64,000 nt of DNA from Bacillus massilinigeriensis (GTDB taxonomy: Bacteria > Bacillota > Bacilli > Bacillales > Cytobacillaceae), in the NCBI RefSeq assembly GCF_900117315.1, contig NZ_LT630337.1:2071261-2135260 (forward strand). Direction: 5' to 3'. A program made the position numbers and the translations under genes. The notes beneath the pieces are model-generated. The model was not told the DNA's origin, did not search any database, and was given only the letters and a program-made list of their open reading frames with translations. This document shows positions 45,457 through 53,602 of the stretch, piece by piece (position 1 is the stretch's first letter; the number at the start of each line of letters is the position of its first letter).

Positions 45457-46314
45457 TCACTCTCTAAAGAAAGATTGATATTTTTCGCTAATCTCATTGT
45501 AATACTGAATTCGCTTTTGAACTTTTTCCTTATTCGAAGTCATGATACCTGAAATCAATACATTTAAGACTGAGAATATAATGGGCATCCCTTTGATTGA
45601 ACTCGGGCTTGGCGTATAGACCTTTAAGACATGGTCAGAAATACGACCAACAGGTGAGAGTTCATCATCTGTGATTGAAATAATTTTTGCCCCAAGTTCT
45701 TTTGCGGTTTGAGCATAAGAAATCGTCGCATCCGAGTATCTTGGAAAGGAAAAGGTGATAACTAAAGAGCCTTTTTTTATCTTTGCTAGTAGGTAGCTCG
45801 TATCTTCTGTCTCTCCACGATATAAAAATGTACTACCTTTTATTATGTTTAGAGTTTGAGAAAGCCAATTGGCTGGAGCACTCGATGTTCTTAACCCAAC
45901 TACAACAACATTGTCTGCTTGGATAATCGATTGGATGATTTGATGAATTTGCTCTTTTTCAAGTGAATTCAATGTTTTATTCAAATAAAATTGGTCCTGT
46001 TCCAAGGTATACGAAATTAGTTCATCTTCCTCTAATGATTGTTCAGTCATTTCTCTAAACTTTTTAATGGGACTTTCTTTTTCAGATGGTGAAAGAATTG
46101 TTTTTCTCACTTCTTCCTGTAATGACGAATATCCATCATATTTAAGAGAATAACAAAATCGAATCACCGTTGTTTCACTTGTACCAGTCATATTTCCAAT
46201 CTCTTTTGCTGATTTTAAGGCTACAACCTCAGGTTCATTCATCATTAATTTCGCTATTTTCCTTTGATGTTTGGTTAATTGATCGTAATGTTGTTTGATT
46301 CTTTCTTTCAGCAT
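45457..46314 (-). CDS. MurR/RpiR-family transcriptional regulator
   Basis: 285 aa: HTH_6 (LTKHQRKIAKLMMNEP, SAKEIGNMTGTSETTVIRFCYSLKY, about 13-61) and a C-terminal SIS domain (about 120-255). Paralogue of the regulator at 32786. First gene of the racemase/peptide-import unit. ATG follows GAGGAG. A perfect 13-bp inverted repeat at 46351-46391, just behind its promoter, should be its operator. Confidence 0.88.
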   Translation of the reverse strand: MLKERIKQHYDQLTKHQRKIAKLMMNEPEVVALKSAKEIGNMTGTSETTVIRFCYSLKYDGYSSLQEEVRKTILSPSEKESPIKKFREMTEQSLEEDELISYTLEQDQFYLNKTLNSLEKEQIHQIIQSIIQADNVVVVGLRTSSAPANWLSQTLNIIKGSTFLYRGETEDTSYLLAKIKKGSLVITFSFPRYSDATISYAQTAKELGAKIISITDDELSPVGRISDHVLKVYTPSPSSIKGMPIIFSVLNVLISGIMTSNKEKVQKRIQYYNEISEKYQSFFRE

Positions 46315-46350
46315 ATAAGTTACTCCTCATATTTCGATTGGATACCACTG

Positions 46351-46429
46351 AAGTTGAAACTTCCTTATTTCAATAAATGAAGTTTCAACTTCTGAAATTA
46401 ATATAATACATTGCTGTTTCGTTTGTAAA
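46351..46429 (-). promoter_or_regulatory. Promoter and RpiR operator of the peptide-utilisation unit
   Basis: Minus strand -35 TTTACA (46424-46429), 18-bp spacer, -10 TATATT (46400-46405). Directly downstream is the perfect inverted repeat GAAGTTTCAACTT / AAGTTGAAACTTC (arms 46379-46391 and 46351-46363, 15-bp spacer). It covers the expected start of transcription, a classic repression site. Confidence 0.65.
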
Positions 46430-46503
46430 GAAAAAAATTCCATATTTTCTGATTTTTGTTAAGGTCTGATAGATTTTGTAGTAAAACACGCTCTTCAAAA
46501 ATA

Positions 46504-46543
46504 AAATAAGCAGGAATCCCCATAAGGAAATTCCTGCTTATTT
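46504..46543 (-). terminator. Terminator after DUF3784 gene
   Basis: Perfect 14-bp stem AAATAAGCAGGAAT / ATTCCTGCTTATTT (46504-46517 with 46530-46543) between the DUF3784 gene and the regulator promoter. Confidence 0.75.
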
Positions 46544-46637
46544 AAATCATATATAGTATGCTGCCCCTGCCAAGGACTTTTATTTTATCATAACGTTTAA
46601 CCTGATTAAAGTATAACTAATCAATAAACAGACTTGA

Positions 46638-46955
46638 TTAGTTCTTTGTCTTCTTAAAGCGATTTCCTGTATTCAAATAAATAAGGATAAATACAACAAT
46701 ACCAATAAATAAAACAAATCCCAAGATAAATAACCATGTAATATTCAATGCGTCACTAAGTATCCAAAACACCATACTAAATGATAATGCAAACATCGCT
46801 TTCCCCATGAATTTGCATAAAGCAACAATGTCATACTTCTCTTTTTCTTTTTTTGGTAAGGTGTTGAAGCCTGCGATTAAGAACGAACCCTTACCATTTA
46901 ATAAGACGATTCCAAAGATAACAAAGAAGCCAATGATAATGCCTGTAACGATCAT
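46638..46955 (-). CDS. DUF3784 family membrane protein
   Basis: 105 aa, three membrane segments (about 3-19, 50-68, 74-93). The loop GKGSFLIAGFNTLPKKEKEKYD between the first two segments matches the DUF3784 signature. GGAGG precedes the ATG. Function unknown. Confidence 0.78.
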   Translation of the reverse strand: MIVTGIIIGFFVIFGIVLLNGKGSFLIAGFNTLPKKEKEKYDIVALCKFMGKAMFALSFSMVFWILSDALNITWLFILGFVLFIGIVVFILIYLNTGNRFKKTKN

Positions 46956-47043
46956 TTTTATCTCCTCCTATAAAAATTTTCGTTTCTATCTGACATTTAT
47001 TTAGTAATATAGTTTTAAACTCGACAATAAATAGAGTCGATTC

Positions 47044-48285
47044 TTATACCGCTCCTCCTGCTTCCAGTAATTCTTTATTTTTGCCCAGGAAGAAAGCCAA
47101 AATAAATACAAGTACTCCTGTTCCAATGAGAAGCCATTCTATTCTAATGATATCAGCAATTGGACCAAAAATGAGCATACCAATTGGCATCATGGATGTC
47201 GAAATCATCCCAAAGACACCAAATATTCTTCCTAAATAACTTTCCTCCACCTTCTCCTGTAATAACACAGTAGCTGGTGTATTAAAAATAGGCATGGCGA
47301 CTCCAAATATCCCCATAAAAACTAAGTAAATCCAAAAAATAGGGACAATTCCGAGTGCAAAGGTACATGCACCCATGATAAGAGTCGATAACATCATCGT
47401 ATGCACCTTGTTTTGAAACCCCTTCCATGATGCAATGACTCCTCCACCTATCATCATTCCGACTGAAAACACGATTTCAATTGCACTTAACCGCCAAACA
47501 TCATCTCCAAATGAGCGAGTTACTTGAAGAGGTGTGAGAAAGGAAGCAGGTGCTAGTAGCACGAAGAAAATAGCAAAAAACAGAAAGAATTTCTTTAAAA
47601 AATCATGATTATGGATATAGATAATGCCTTCCTTTAAGTCACTGAAATAGCTTGTGTCTTGTTTAATAGATGCCTTCTTGTGGACAGGAATATGAAAAAA
47701 TATGAATAACGTGAGAATTGCCATGGCTGCCGTTATGACATCAATAAAGAAAATCATTTCGATTGAAACCAAGGTTAATAATGCCGCACTGACCATTGGT
47801 GAAATAAACATAATAACTGCTTGTATGGTCCCATTTGTTCCGTTCACACCCGTCAATTTATCCTTTGGCACAATTTGCGGTAATATCGCACCTACAGCAG
47901 GGGTTTGAATACCTGTTCCCACAGCTCGGATTGCTGCCATAAAAAAGAGTAACCAAGTTGCATCATAGCCCATTAAGAAAACTATTGCCAAAATTAATGT
48001 TGCAAGAGCAATCATGGCATCCGATAATATTATCAAAATTTTACGATTGTAGCGATCTGCCCAAACTCCAGCTATTGGAGATAAAATAAAGGCTGGTATG
48101 AATCCACAAATGATAAATACCGTCATCATTACACCCGATTTAGTATGTAGCGTGATATACCACATAATCGCATATTGAACTAAGGATGAACCAAAGAGAG
48201 AGATGGTTTGACTACTTAAAAAGAGAATAATATTTCTCTTCCAATTATTCCTTGCTTGTTCTGATGGTGAATTCACTCTATCCAC
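47044..48285 (-). CDS. MFS transporter, drug/macrolide efflux-like
   Basis: 413 aa, twelve predicted membrane segments, with GVWADRYNRKILIILSDAMIAL (key GVWADRYNRK, about 73-82), the MFS loop 2-3 motif, and GSSLVQYAIMWYITLHT early, typical of the MefA/enterobactin-exporter branch. Start is GTG 48285 or GTG 48276; AAGG precedes. Stands alone. Likely exporter of a small hydrophobic compound; resistance role unproven. Confidence 0.85.
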   Translation of the reverse strand: MDRVNSPSEQARNNWKRNIILFLSSQTISLFGSSLVQYAIMWYITLHTKSGVMMTVFIICGFIPAFILSPIAGVWADRYNRKILIILSDAMIALATLILAIVFLMGYDATWLLFFMAAIRAVGTGIQTPAVGAILPQIVPKDKLTGVNGTNGTIQAVIMFISPMVSAALLTLVSIEMIFFIDVITAAMAILTLFIFFHIPVHKKASIKQDTSYFSDLKEGIIYIHNHDFLKKFFLFFAIFFVLLAPASFLTPLQVTRSFGDDVWRLSAIEIVFSVGMMIGGGVIASWKGFQNKVHTMMLSTLIMGACTFALGIVPIFWIYLVFMGIFGVAMPIFNTPATVLLQEKVEESYLGRIFGVFGMISTSMMPIGMLIFGPIADIIRIEWLLIGTGVLVFILAFFLGKNKELLEAGGAV

Positions 48286-48557
48286 AACCTTCTATGCATA
48301 TTTAATCAAATATAGCTGACTAAAAATGATACCTAATTCCCATGCCAAAAATGCCAAAATTTTCATCTATATTTTTGATTTGATCTATATACACTCACCA
48401 ATATATTAACATGTTGACTACTCTAACGATAGACACAAAGGTTTCTTTTTCCATACATATGATAATGTTACAGGTTACCCATTAAGTGCTAGAATATTTA
48501 TATCATTCTCAGAATTGTTCTCCTTCCTCTATACTTCATTTGAAAGGTGGGTTTTTC

Positions 48558-48935
48558 ATGATTAAGAAACTAATGCCCTTTTTATTAGTGATTGTAATGA
48601 GTTTCAGCCTGTTTGGATGTTCAGGTGGGTCTTATAGAATTACCATTGGTGAGATTGAAGCTTTTAATAATAAAATATATGGAGAATACAATAGCTTTAC
48701 AGGTCACTATTTTAAAAAAATTAAAGTAAAAGATGGTGAAACACTACGTGCAACCTTTTCAGCAGACACAAAAAAAGGAAAAATCCATGCAAAGGTAATT
48801 GATTCTAACGGAAAGACTATTCAATTCTTGGAATCTGGAGAGACTTTGAAACTTAAAGAACCTGATAAATATAAGATGCAGGTTGAAGGTAAAAAACATA
48901 AAGGTGAATTCACTTTATCTTGGGAAATTGAATAA
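48558..48935 (+). CDS. Lipoprotein of unknown function
   Basis: 125 aa from ATG 48558, 9 nt after AAAGGTGG. Signal peptide with lipobox LFGC (Cys20), then a beta-rich domain (about 25-125) with GETLRATFSADTKKGKIHAKVIDSNG, resembling bacterial pre-peptidase C-terminal-like modules. Exposed on the outer face of the membrane. A frame reaching 48486 lacks a site. No partner gene. Confidence 0.75.
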   Translation: MIKKLMPFLLVIVMSFSLFGCSGGSYRITIGEIEAFNNKIYGEYNSFTGHYFKKIKVKDGETLRATFSADTKKGKIHAKVIDSNGKTIQFLESGETLKLKEPDKYKMQVEGKKHKGEFTLSWEIE

Positions 48936-49000
48936 AATCATAAAGATACAATTACATTAAAAAAAACATATTGCGTTTATAAATATACCATTACAAAACG

Positions 49001-49023
49001 AAAGCTGCCCTCTTGGCAGCTTT
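49001..49023. terminator. Terminator between convergent genes
   Basis: Stem AAAGCTGCC / GGCAGCTTT (49001-49009 with 49015-49023) and T-tract, between the lipoprotein gene and the convergent HAD gene. Confidence 0.8.
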
Positions 49024-49034
49024 CTCAATTTTTA

Positions 49035-49862
49035 TCATTTATTAAAGATAAACTGTTCAATTAATTCAGCAATAACACCTTCGTTATTATCAGATTTCGT
49101 TGTATAATCACATACTTTTTTTACATCCTCAACCGCGTTTCCTGCAGCTACGGATAATCCAGCGACCTTCAACATCGCCATATCATTATAATTGTCGCCG
49201 ACTGCTATGGTGTCTTCGATATCGATATTTAACATTTTCGCTAAGTCCTTTAGACTTTGTCCCTTATTTACACCTAATGCATTAAATTCCATATATCGAT
49301 TAGAAGAATAGCTTACAGTACAATGGCCTTCGGTAATATGCTTCATATCTTGTTCCAATGACATTAAATACGGAACGTCCATATTTTGGAAGAGAATTTT
49401 TGCAATAGGTTCATCCTTCAAGAAATCCACCGAATTTTCCTCAACAAATGTGCATACTTCCTTTGCATTTGTTATTTTTTCTTTTTCGCTCTCAGACAAA
49501 TTGTAAACATATAGTGTATCTTTTGTATAAAGACGTATACACACATCTTTATTCAAACCGTACTCAAAAATTTCTTTCATTTTATCAAAATTTAAACCTT
49601 TAAATTGCAATAATCGATTGTCCTTATTTTCGGTAATTGCCCCACCATTAAAGGAAAGAACATATTCTCCTATTTCATCATACAAATCTAGATCCTTTAA
49701 ATATCTTTGTATGGACATAAATCCCCTTCCTGTTGCTGGTACAAATTTTACACCATACTCTTCTCTTGCCCTTTTTATGATATCGATATTTCGTTGGCTG
49801 ATTTCATGTTGATCATTTAATAATGTTTCATCCATGTCGCTCGCAATTAATTTGTATCCCAT
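49035..49862 (-). CDS. HAD-superfamily Cof-type phosphatase
   Basis: 275 aa, HAD IIB (Cof/YidA). Motif I DMDETLLND (Asp nucleophile), motif II SFNGG, motif III Lys in GVNKGQSL, motif IV GDNYNDMAML. A C2B cap lies between. Dephosphorylates small sugar phosphates or flavin nucleotides in related enzymes; substrate unknown. GAGGAG before the ATG. Confidence 0.88.
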   Translation of the reverse strand: MGYKLIASDMDETLLNDQHEISQRNIDIIKRAREEYGVKFVPATGRGFMSIQRYLKDLDLYDEIGEYVLSFNGGAITENKDNRLLQFKGLNFDKMKEIFEYGLNKDVCIRLYTKDTLYVYNLSESEKEKITNAKEVCTFVEENSVDFLKDEPIAKILFQNMDVPYLMSLEQDMKHITEGHCTVSYSSNRYMEFNALGVNKGQSLKDLAKMLNIDIEDTIAVGDNYNDMAMLKVAGLSVAAGNAVEDVKKVCDYTTKSDNNEGVIAELIEQFIFNK

Positions 49863-50150
49863 ACTAACATATCTCCTCTTTCTATGTTGTTAAACAAGAT
49901 GTATTTGATCGAAGCACTTTGTCTACCGTTAAAAACACCATCTCATTATACTAAAATATCATTCTATGCAACATTCTACCATAAATATTATAGATACTAC
50001 CGAATAAATAAGGTGAAGAATTTTTATTACCCCCTATTTTATAGGCTTTTATCAATGATATAAGCAGAATTCGCGAAATATAACAAAAGCTTCTTATTAA
50101 ATATTGCTTCTATTATTATTATATTAATTATCATTTTTTACCCCCGCAAA

Positions 50151-50181
50151 CAATAATAATTATCATTAATAATCCTTATCA
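50151..50181. promoter_or_regulatory. Tandem Fur-box-like sites
   Basis: CAATAATAATTATCA (50151-50165) and TAATAATCCTTATCA (50167-50181) each match 13 of the 15 positions of the Bacillus Fur 7-1-7 consensus TGATAATNATTATCA. They lie in the gap before the CDF gene, about 75 bp above its -35 box. The gap from 49863 otherwise shows no gene. Confidence 0.45.
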
Positions 50182-50256
50182 ATTAACAAAATCCCTATTA
50201 AACTAGCTCTCTACATGAGTCTTATTATCAATTAGAAAATAATTTTCTCAATTAAA

Positions 50257-50286
50257 TTGACAATGCAATTTTGAAAGAAGTATGAT
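50257..50286 (+). promoter_or_regulatory. Promoter of the CDF transporter gene
   Basis: -35 TTGACA (50257-50262) and -10 TATGAT (50281-50286), 18-bp spacer, 24 bp before the start codon. Confidence 0.65.
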
Positions 50287-50309
50287 GGTCATATAAGGGG
50301 ATGAATAAA

Positions 50310-51236
50310 ATGAAAAGCTATGATTTTCACCACTTAAAGCATGTTAAAGAACAACAGAAATCAAAGAAAACCCTGTGGATTACATTAGCTCTCACTCTCT
50401 TTTTCACACTGGTTGAAATTGTTGGTGGTCTTATTGCTAATTCGTTGGCTCTTTTATCTGATTCTGCACATATGATGTCTGATGTTCTTGCTTTAGGTTT
50501 GAGTATTACTGCTATTTATATGGCAACCAAAAATGCAACCCAAAAGTATACCTTTGGATTTCTTCGTTTTGAAATCTTGGCATCCTTTTTAAATGGGCTT
50601 GCATTAATTATTATTTCTTTAGGAATTTTTGTTGAAGGGATTAAGAGGATTATTAGTCCAAGAGATGTAGATTTAACTTTTATGTTCATTGTGGCTTCCA
50701 TTGGTTTATTAGTAAATATTATACTTACGATTGTACTAGTTCGTAGTACGAGGGCTGAAAATAACTTAAATATCAAAAGTGCCCTCTGGCATTTTATAGG
50801 AGACCTGTTGAACTCAATTGGTGTGATTCTTTCAGGGATATTCATTTATTTTACAAATTCTTCTGTTTTCGATCCAATCATCAGCTTAATAATTGGTGGT
50901 GTAATCTTTGTTGGTGGGGCAAAGATAATTCATGAATCTTTTTTGATATTAATGGAAGCGGTTCCGAAAAAGTACAATCTTGAAATCATTCGGGAGGATA
51001 TAAATAAAATGGATGGGGTTAAAGATGTTCATGAATTACATCTTTGGACAATTACAACAGATCATTACTCATTTACAGCACATATTTTTATTCAAGAAAA
51101 TTATGAACCATACAGACTAATCTCTGAAATTAACAAACTTTTAAAGGATAAATATTTACTTGAGCATACTACTGTACAGATTGAAAATCCTGTGATCAAT
51201 AACCATGGTCAGTATGGAAAAAATTTTATTATTTAA
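50310..51236 (+). CDS. Cation diffusion facilitator (CDF) metal exporter
   Basis: 308 aa from ATG 50310, 9 nt after AAGGGG (ATG 50301 is too close). Six membrane segments; metal sites HxxxD-type in DSAHMMSDV (about 53-61) and HFIGDLLNS (about 160-168) of segments 2 and 5, and a C-terminal cytoplasmic domain. CzcD-like Zn/Co/Cd export is the usual role; the Fur-like boxes upstream would also allow iron. Perfect terminator after the stop. Confidence 0.9.
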   Translation: MKSYDFHHLKHVKEQQKSKKTLWITLALTLFFTLVEIVGGLIANSLALLSDSAHMMSDVLALGLSITAIYMATKNATQKYTFGFLRFEILASFLNGLALIIISLGIFVEGIKRIISPRDVDLTFMFIVASIGLLVNIILTIVLVRSTRAENNLNIKSALWHFIGDLLNSIGVILSGIFIYFTNSSVFDPIISLIIGGVIFVGGAKIIHESFLILMEAVPKKYNLEIIREDINKMDGVKDVHELHLWTITTDHYSFTAHIFIQENYEPYRLISEINKLLKDKYLLEHTTVQIENPVINNHGQYGKNFII

Positions 51237-51240
51237 CTTA

Positions 51241-51277
51241 AAAAAGAATGTAGAGAAATTTTCTACATTCTTTTTTA
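51241..51277 (+). terminator. Terminator of CDF gene
   Basis: Stem AAAAAAGAATGTAGA / TCTACATTCTTTTTT (51241-51255 with 51263-51277), directly after the stop. Confidence 0.85.
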
Positions 51278-51326
51278 ATCTAAGAATCTACCCTTTATTA
51301 ATCTTTTGGCTTTGTTAAACTTGAAT

Positions 51327-51951
51327 GTTGATTTCCGTTCCAGGCGCGAACGGTTCGCGGGCGTGACGGGGAGCTTACCTCTAGCTAACGCTCCTGCGGG
51401 GTCTCCCCTGCCCCGTTTTCCCGCAGGACGTTGAAAAGGCTCCATTGAAATCAAACCGCACGATAATAATGCTTTAGCATTTTTAGAGGACATTGAAAAG
51501 ACTTCATCGAAATCACATCGCACGTTAAAATTGCTTTAGCATTTTTAGAGGACATTGAAAAGACTTCATCGAAATCACACCGCACGATAAAAATGCTTTA
51601 GCATTTTTAGAGGAAATTGAAATGGCTTCATTGAAATCACATCGCACGATAAAAATGCTTTAGCATTTTTAGAGGACATTGAAAAGGCTTCATTGAAATC
51701 ACATCGCATGATAAAAATGCTTTAGCATTTTTAGAGGACATTGAAAAGGCTTCATTGAAATCACATCGCACGATAAAAATGCTTTAGCATTTTTAGAGGA
51801 CATTGAATAGGCTTCATTGAAATCACATCGCACGATAAAAATGCTTTAGCATTTTTAGAGGACATTGAATAGGCTTCATTGAAATCACATCGCACGATAA
51901 AAATGCTTTAGCATTTTTAGAGGAGTCTTCGCGCCTGAAACGTAGATCAAC
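51327..51951. repeat. Palindromic Bacillaceae repeat element interrupted by a tandem array
   Basis: The ends are imperfect 24-bp inverted repeats (51327-51350 and 51928-51951), both containing the block CAGGCGCGAA or its complement. The first 100 bp are GC-rich with GCGGGGTCTCCCCTGCCCCG. I recall such MITE/REP-like sequences as common in Bacillaceae (unverified). Joining CCCGCAGGA before the array to GTCTTCGCGCC after it restores a continuous element, so the array grew inside it. Confidence 0.65.
51426..51921. repeat. Tandem array, eight 62-bp units
   Basis: Units begin at 51426, 51488, 51550, 51612, 51674, 51736, 51798 and 51860, exactly 62 bp apart, 85-100% alike; units 7 and 8 are identical. 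Each holds a hairpin AAAATGC-TTTA-GCATTTT and a conserved TTGAAATCACATCGCACG. Since 62 is not a multiple of three and stops occur, it is not coding. No variable spacers, so not CRISPR. Confidence 0.95.
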
Positions 51952-52043
51952 ACGTCTTAATATCAACAATAAGCTTTAACACAACCAATCTTTTAGTAAA
52001 ATTATTTACCTTGTTAATTACCAATGGATACCTGTGTTATTAG

Positions 52044-52289
<246 letters not shown>

Positions 52290-52290
52290 G

Positions 52291-52317
52291 AAGTCTCCAT
52301 GATAGGAGGCTTTTTTT
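52291..52317 (+). terminator. Terminator of rpsN
   Basis: Stem AAGTCTCC / GGAGGCTT (52291-52298 with 52305-52312) and seven T's. Confidence 0.8.
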
Positions 52318-52349
52318 ATATTAATAGCATCAGAAATTGTTCTTTATTC

Positions 52350-52733
52350 TCACTCCGTCAATTCTATTAGATTACCTTCTGGGTCTTCAAAGACACTCTC
52401 GTAGTACCCATCCCCGGTCATACGTGGACCATTGACCAAGTGATATCCATCCTCTTGTAATTGCCTTGTCAATTGATTCACTGCCTCCCTACTCCCAAGA
52501 GAAAATGCGATATGCGCCCATCCAAATCGATTTTCCAGATCTCGTATATTCACACTGGATTTCCGCATAATCTCTATTCTTGCTCCGCTATCAAAATGAA
52601 GAAAATAGGATTCAAATTCCTTATCTTTGTTATGATATTTTTCATTCGATTTTCCATTAAAATATTTTTCATAGAAGGATTTCATGCCTTCCAAATCCTT
52701 TACCCATATGGCTACATGTTCAATTTCCAACAT
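52350..52733 (-). CDS. VOC-family (glyoxalase/fosfomycin-resistance fold) protein
   Basis: 127 aa from ATG 52733, after AGGAGTG (a GTG at 52739 is in the site). Two beta-alpha-beta-beta-beta modules: [21 protein letters not shown] (first His ligand) and [14 protein letters not shown] (terminal Glu ligand). Likely a metal-dependent lyase or dioxygenase-like enzyme; substrate unknown. 32 bp after the HAD gene and on the same strand. Confidence 0.85.
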   Translation of the reverse strand: MLEIEHVAIWVKDLEGMKSFYEKYFNGKSNEKYHNKDKEFESYFLHFDSGARIEIMRKSSVNIRDLENRFGWAHIAFSLGSREAVNQLTRQLQEDGYHLVNGPRMTGDGYYESVFEDPEGNLIELTE

Positions 52734-52765
52734 TTTCACTCCTTTTTTTTATCCATTGTCTTATG

Positions 52766-53590
52766 CTAATCTATTATTTCTTTAAATGGTCCAAGCCTTG
52801 AAAAATATTGATCAATGATTTCGAGAACTCCATAATTATTATTTGAGGGTGCTCTATATTTCGTCATCATTTTAACTTCATCACTCGCATTTTCCATGGC
52901 AAAGCCATATTGAACACTTTTTAGCATTTCGAGATCATTGCCTCCATCGCCAAATGCCATGGTTTCTTCCTTTTTAATCCCCCATCTATCTTGAAGTAGT
53001 TGAAGACCCGAAGCTTTATGAAAACCAGGGACGATTAAATCGATACTCCCATGACCGCTTGAAATTGGTGTGACAAGATGACCAATTTTCCTTTTAAGCA
53101 AACCTATTAGGTAATCCGTTTGGTCCATGGGGCAGGATAAAGCAAATTTTAATATTTTATCATTCGTTCCTTCAAAATCTTGTACCCGATTCAAACGGTG
53201 ATAATATAAATTCACCATTCGATAAAACTCATCGGATTCATTTTCTAGAATATAAGCCCTTTCTTTTCCACATAATACAAAGGATAATTGCGGATACCTC
53301 GAAATTTCTTCGATAATGAGGTTTACATCCTTTTTTGGAATCTCAACAGAAAATACTTCTGTCCCACGATCCACAACAAAAGCACCGTTTTCAGCGATAT
53401 AACTGATTTCATCTTGGAACTCTCCAAAAAAGGATTTTAATTGGTAATATTGATTTCCACTCGCTACAACAAAGTGAACTCCTCTTTCCTTTAATTGTTG
53501 ATATTGTTTAGCAAAACGCTCACGGTCAAAATCCATATGATCGTTTAGAAACGTTCCATCCATATCTACTGCTATTAGTTTAATCCCCAT
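52766..53590 (-). CDS. HAD-superfamily Cof-type phosphatase
   Basis: 274 aa. Motif I DMDGTFLND, motif II SGNQY, cap region, motif III Lys in HKASGL and motif IV GDGGNDLEML. Sugar-phosphatase-like HAD IIB. 12 bp after the MFS gene, AAGGAGGG before the ATG. With the ROK regulator and MFS transporter it forms a likely sugar or sugar-phosphate unit. Confidence 0.88.
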   Translation of the reverse strand: MGIKLIAVDMDGTFLNDHMDFDRERFAKQYQQLKERGVHFVVASGNQYYQLKSFFGEFQDEISYIAENGAFVVDRGTEVFSVEIPKKDVNLIIEEISRYPQLSFVLCGKERAYILENESDEFYRMVNLYYHRLNRVQDFEGTNDKILKFALSCPMDQTDYLIGLLKRKIGHLVTPISSGHGSIDLIVPGFHKASGLQLLQDRWGIKKEETMAFGDGGNDLEMLKSVQYGFAMENASDEVKMMTKYRAPSNNNYGVLEIIDQYFSRLGPFKEIID

Positions 53591-53602
53591 AATTATCCCT
53601 CC

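Noticed and set aside
42822-46314. Menaquinone biosynthesis locus (menC)
   Set aside because: No other men gene is present; neighbours are peptide transport and hydrolysis genes, favouring the racemase activity.
51275-51523. 82-aa minus-strand frame at the start of the tandem array
   Set aside because: It crosses a GC-rich palindromic repeat and the first array units; the 62-bp period shifts frame, so it cannot be a repeat protein.
51426-51921. CRISPR array
   Set aside because: The 62-bp units are contiguous and nearly identical; there are no unique spacers and no cas genes.
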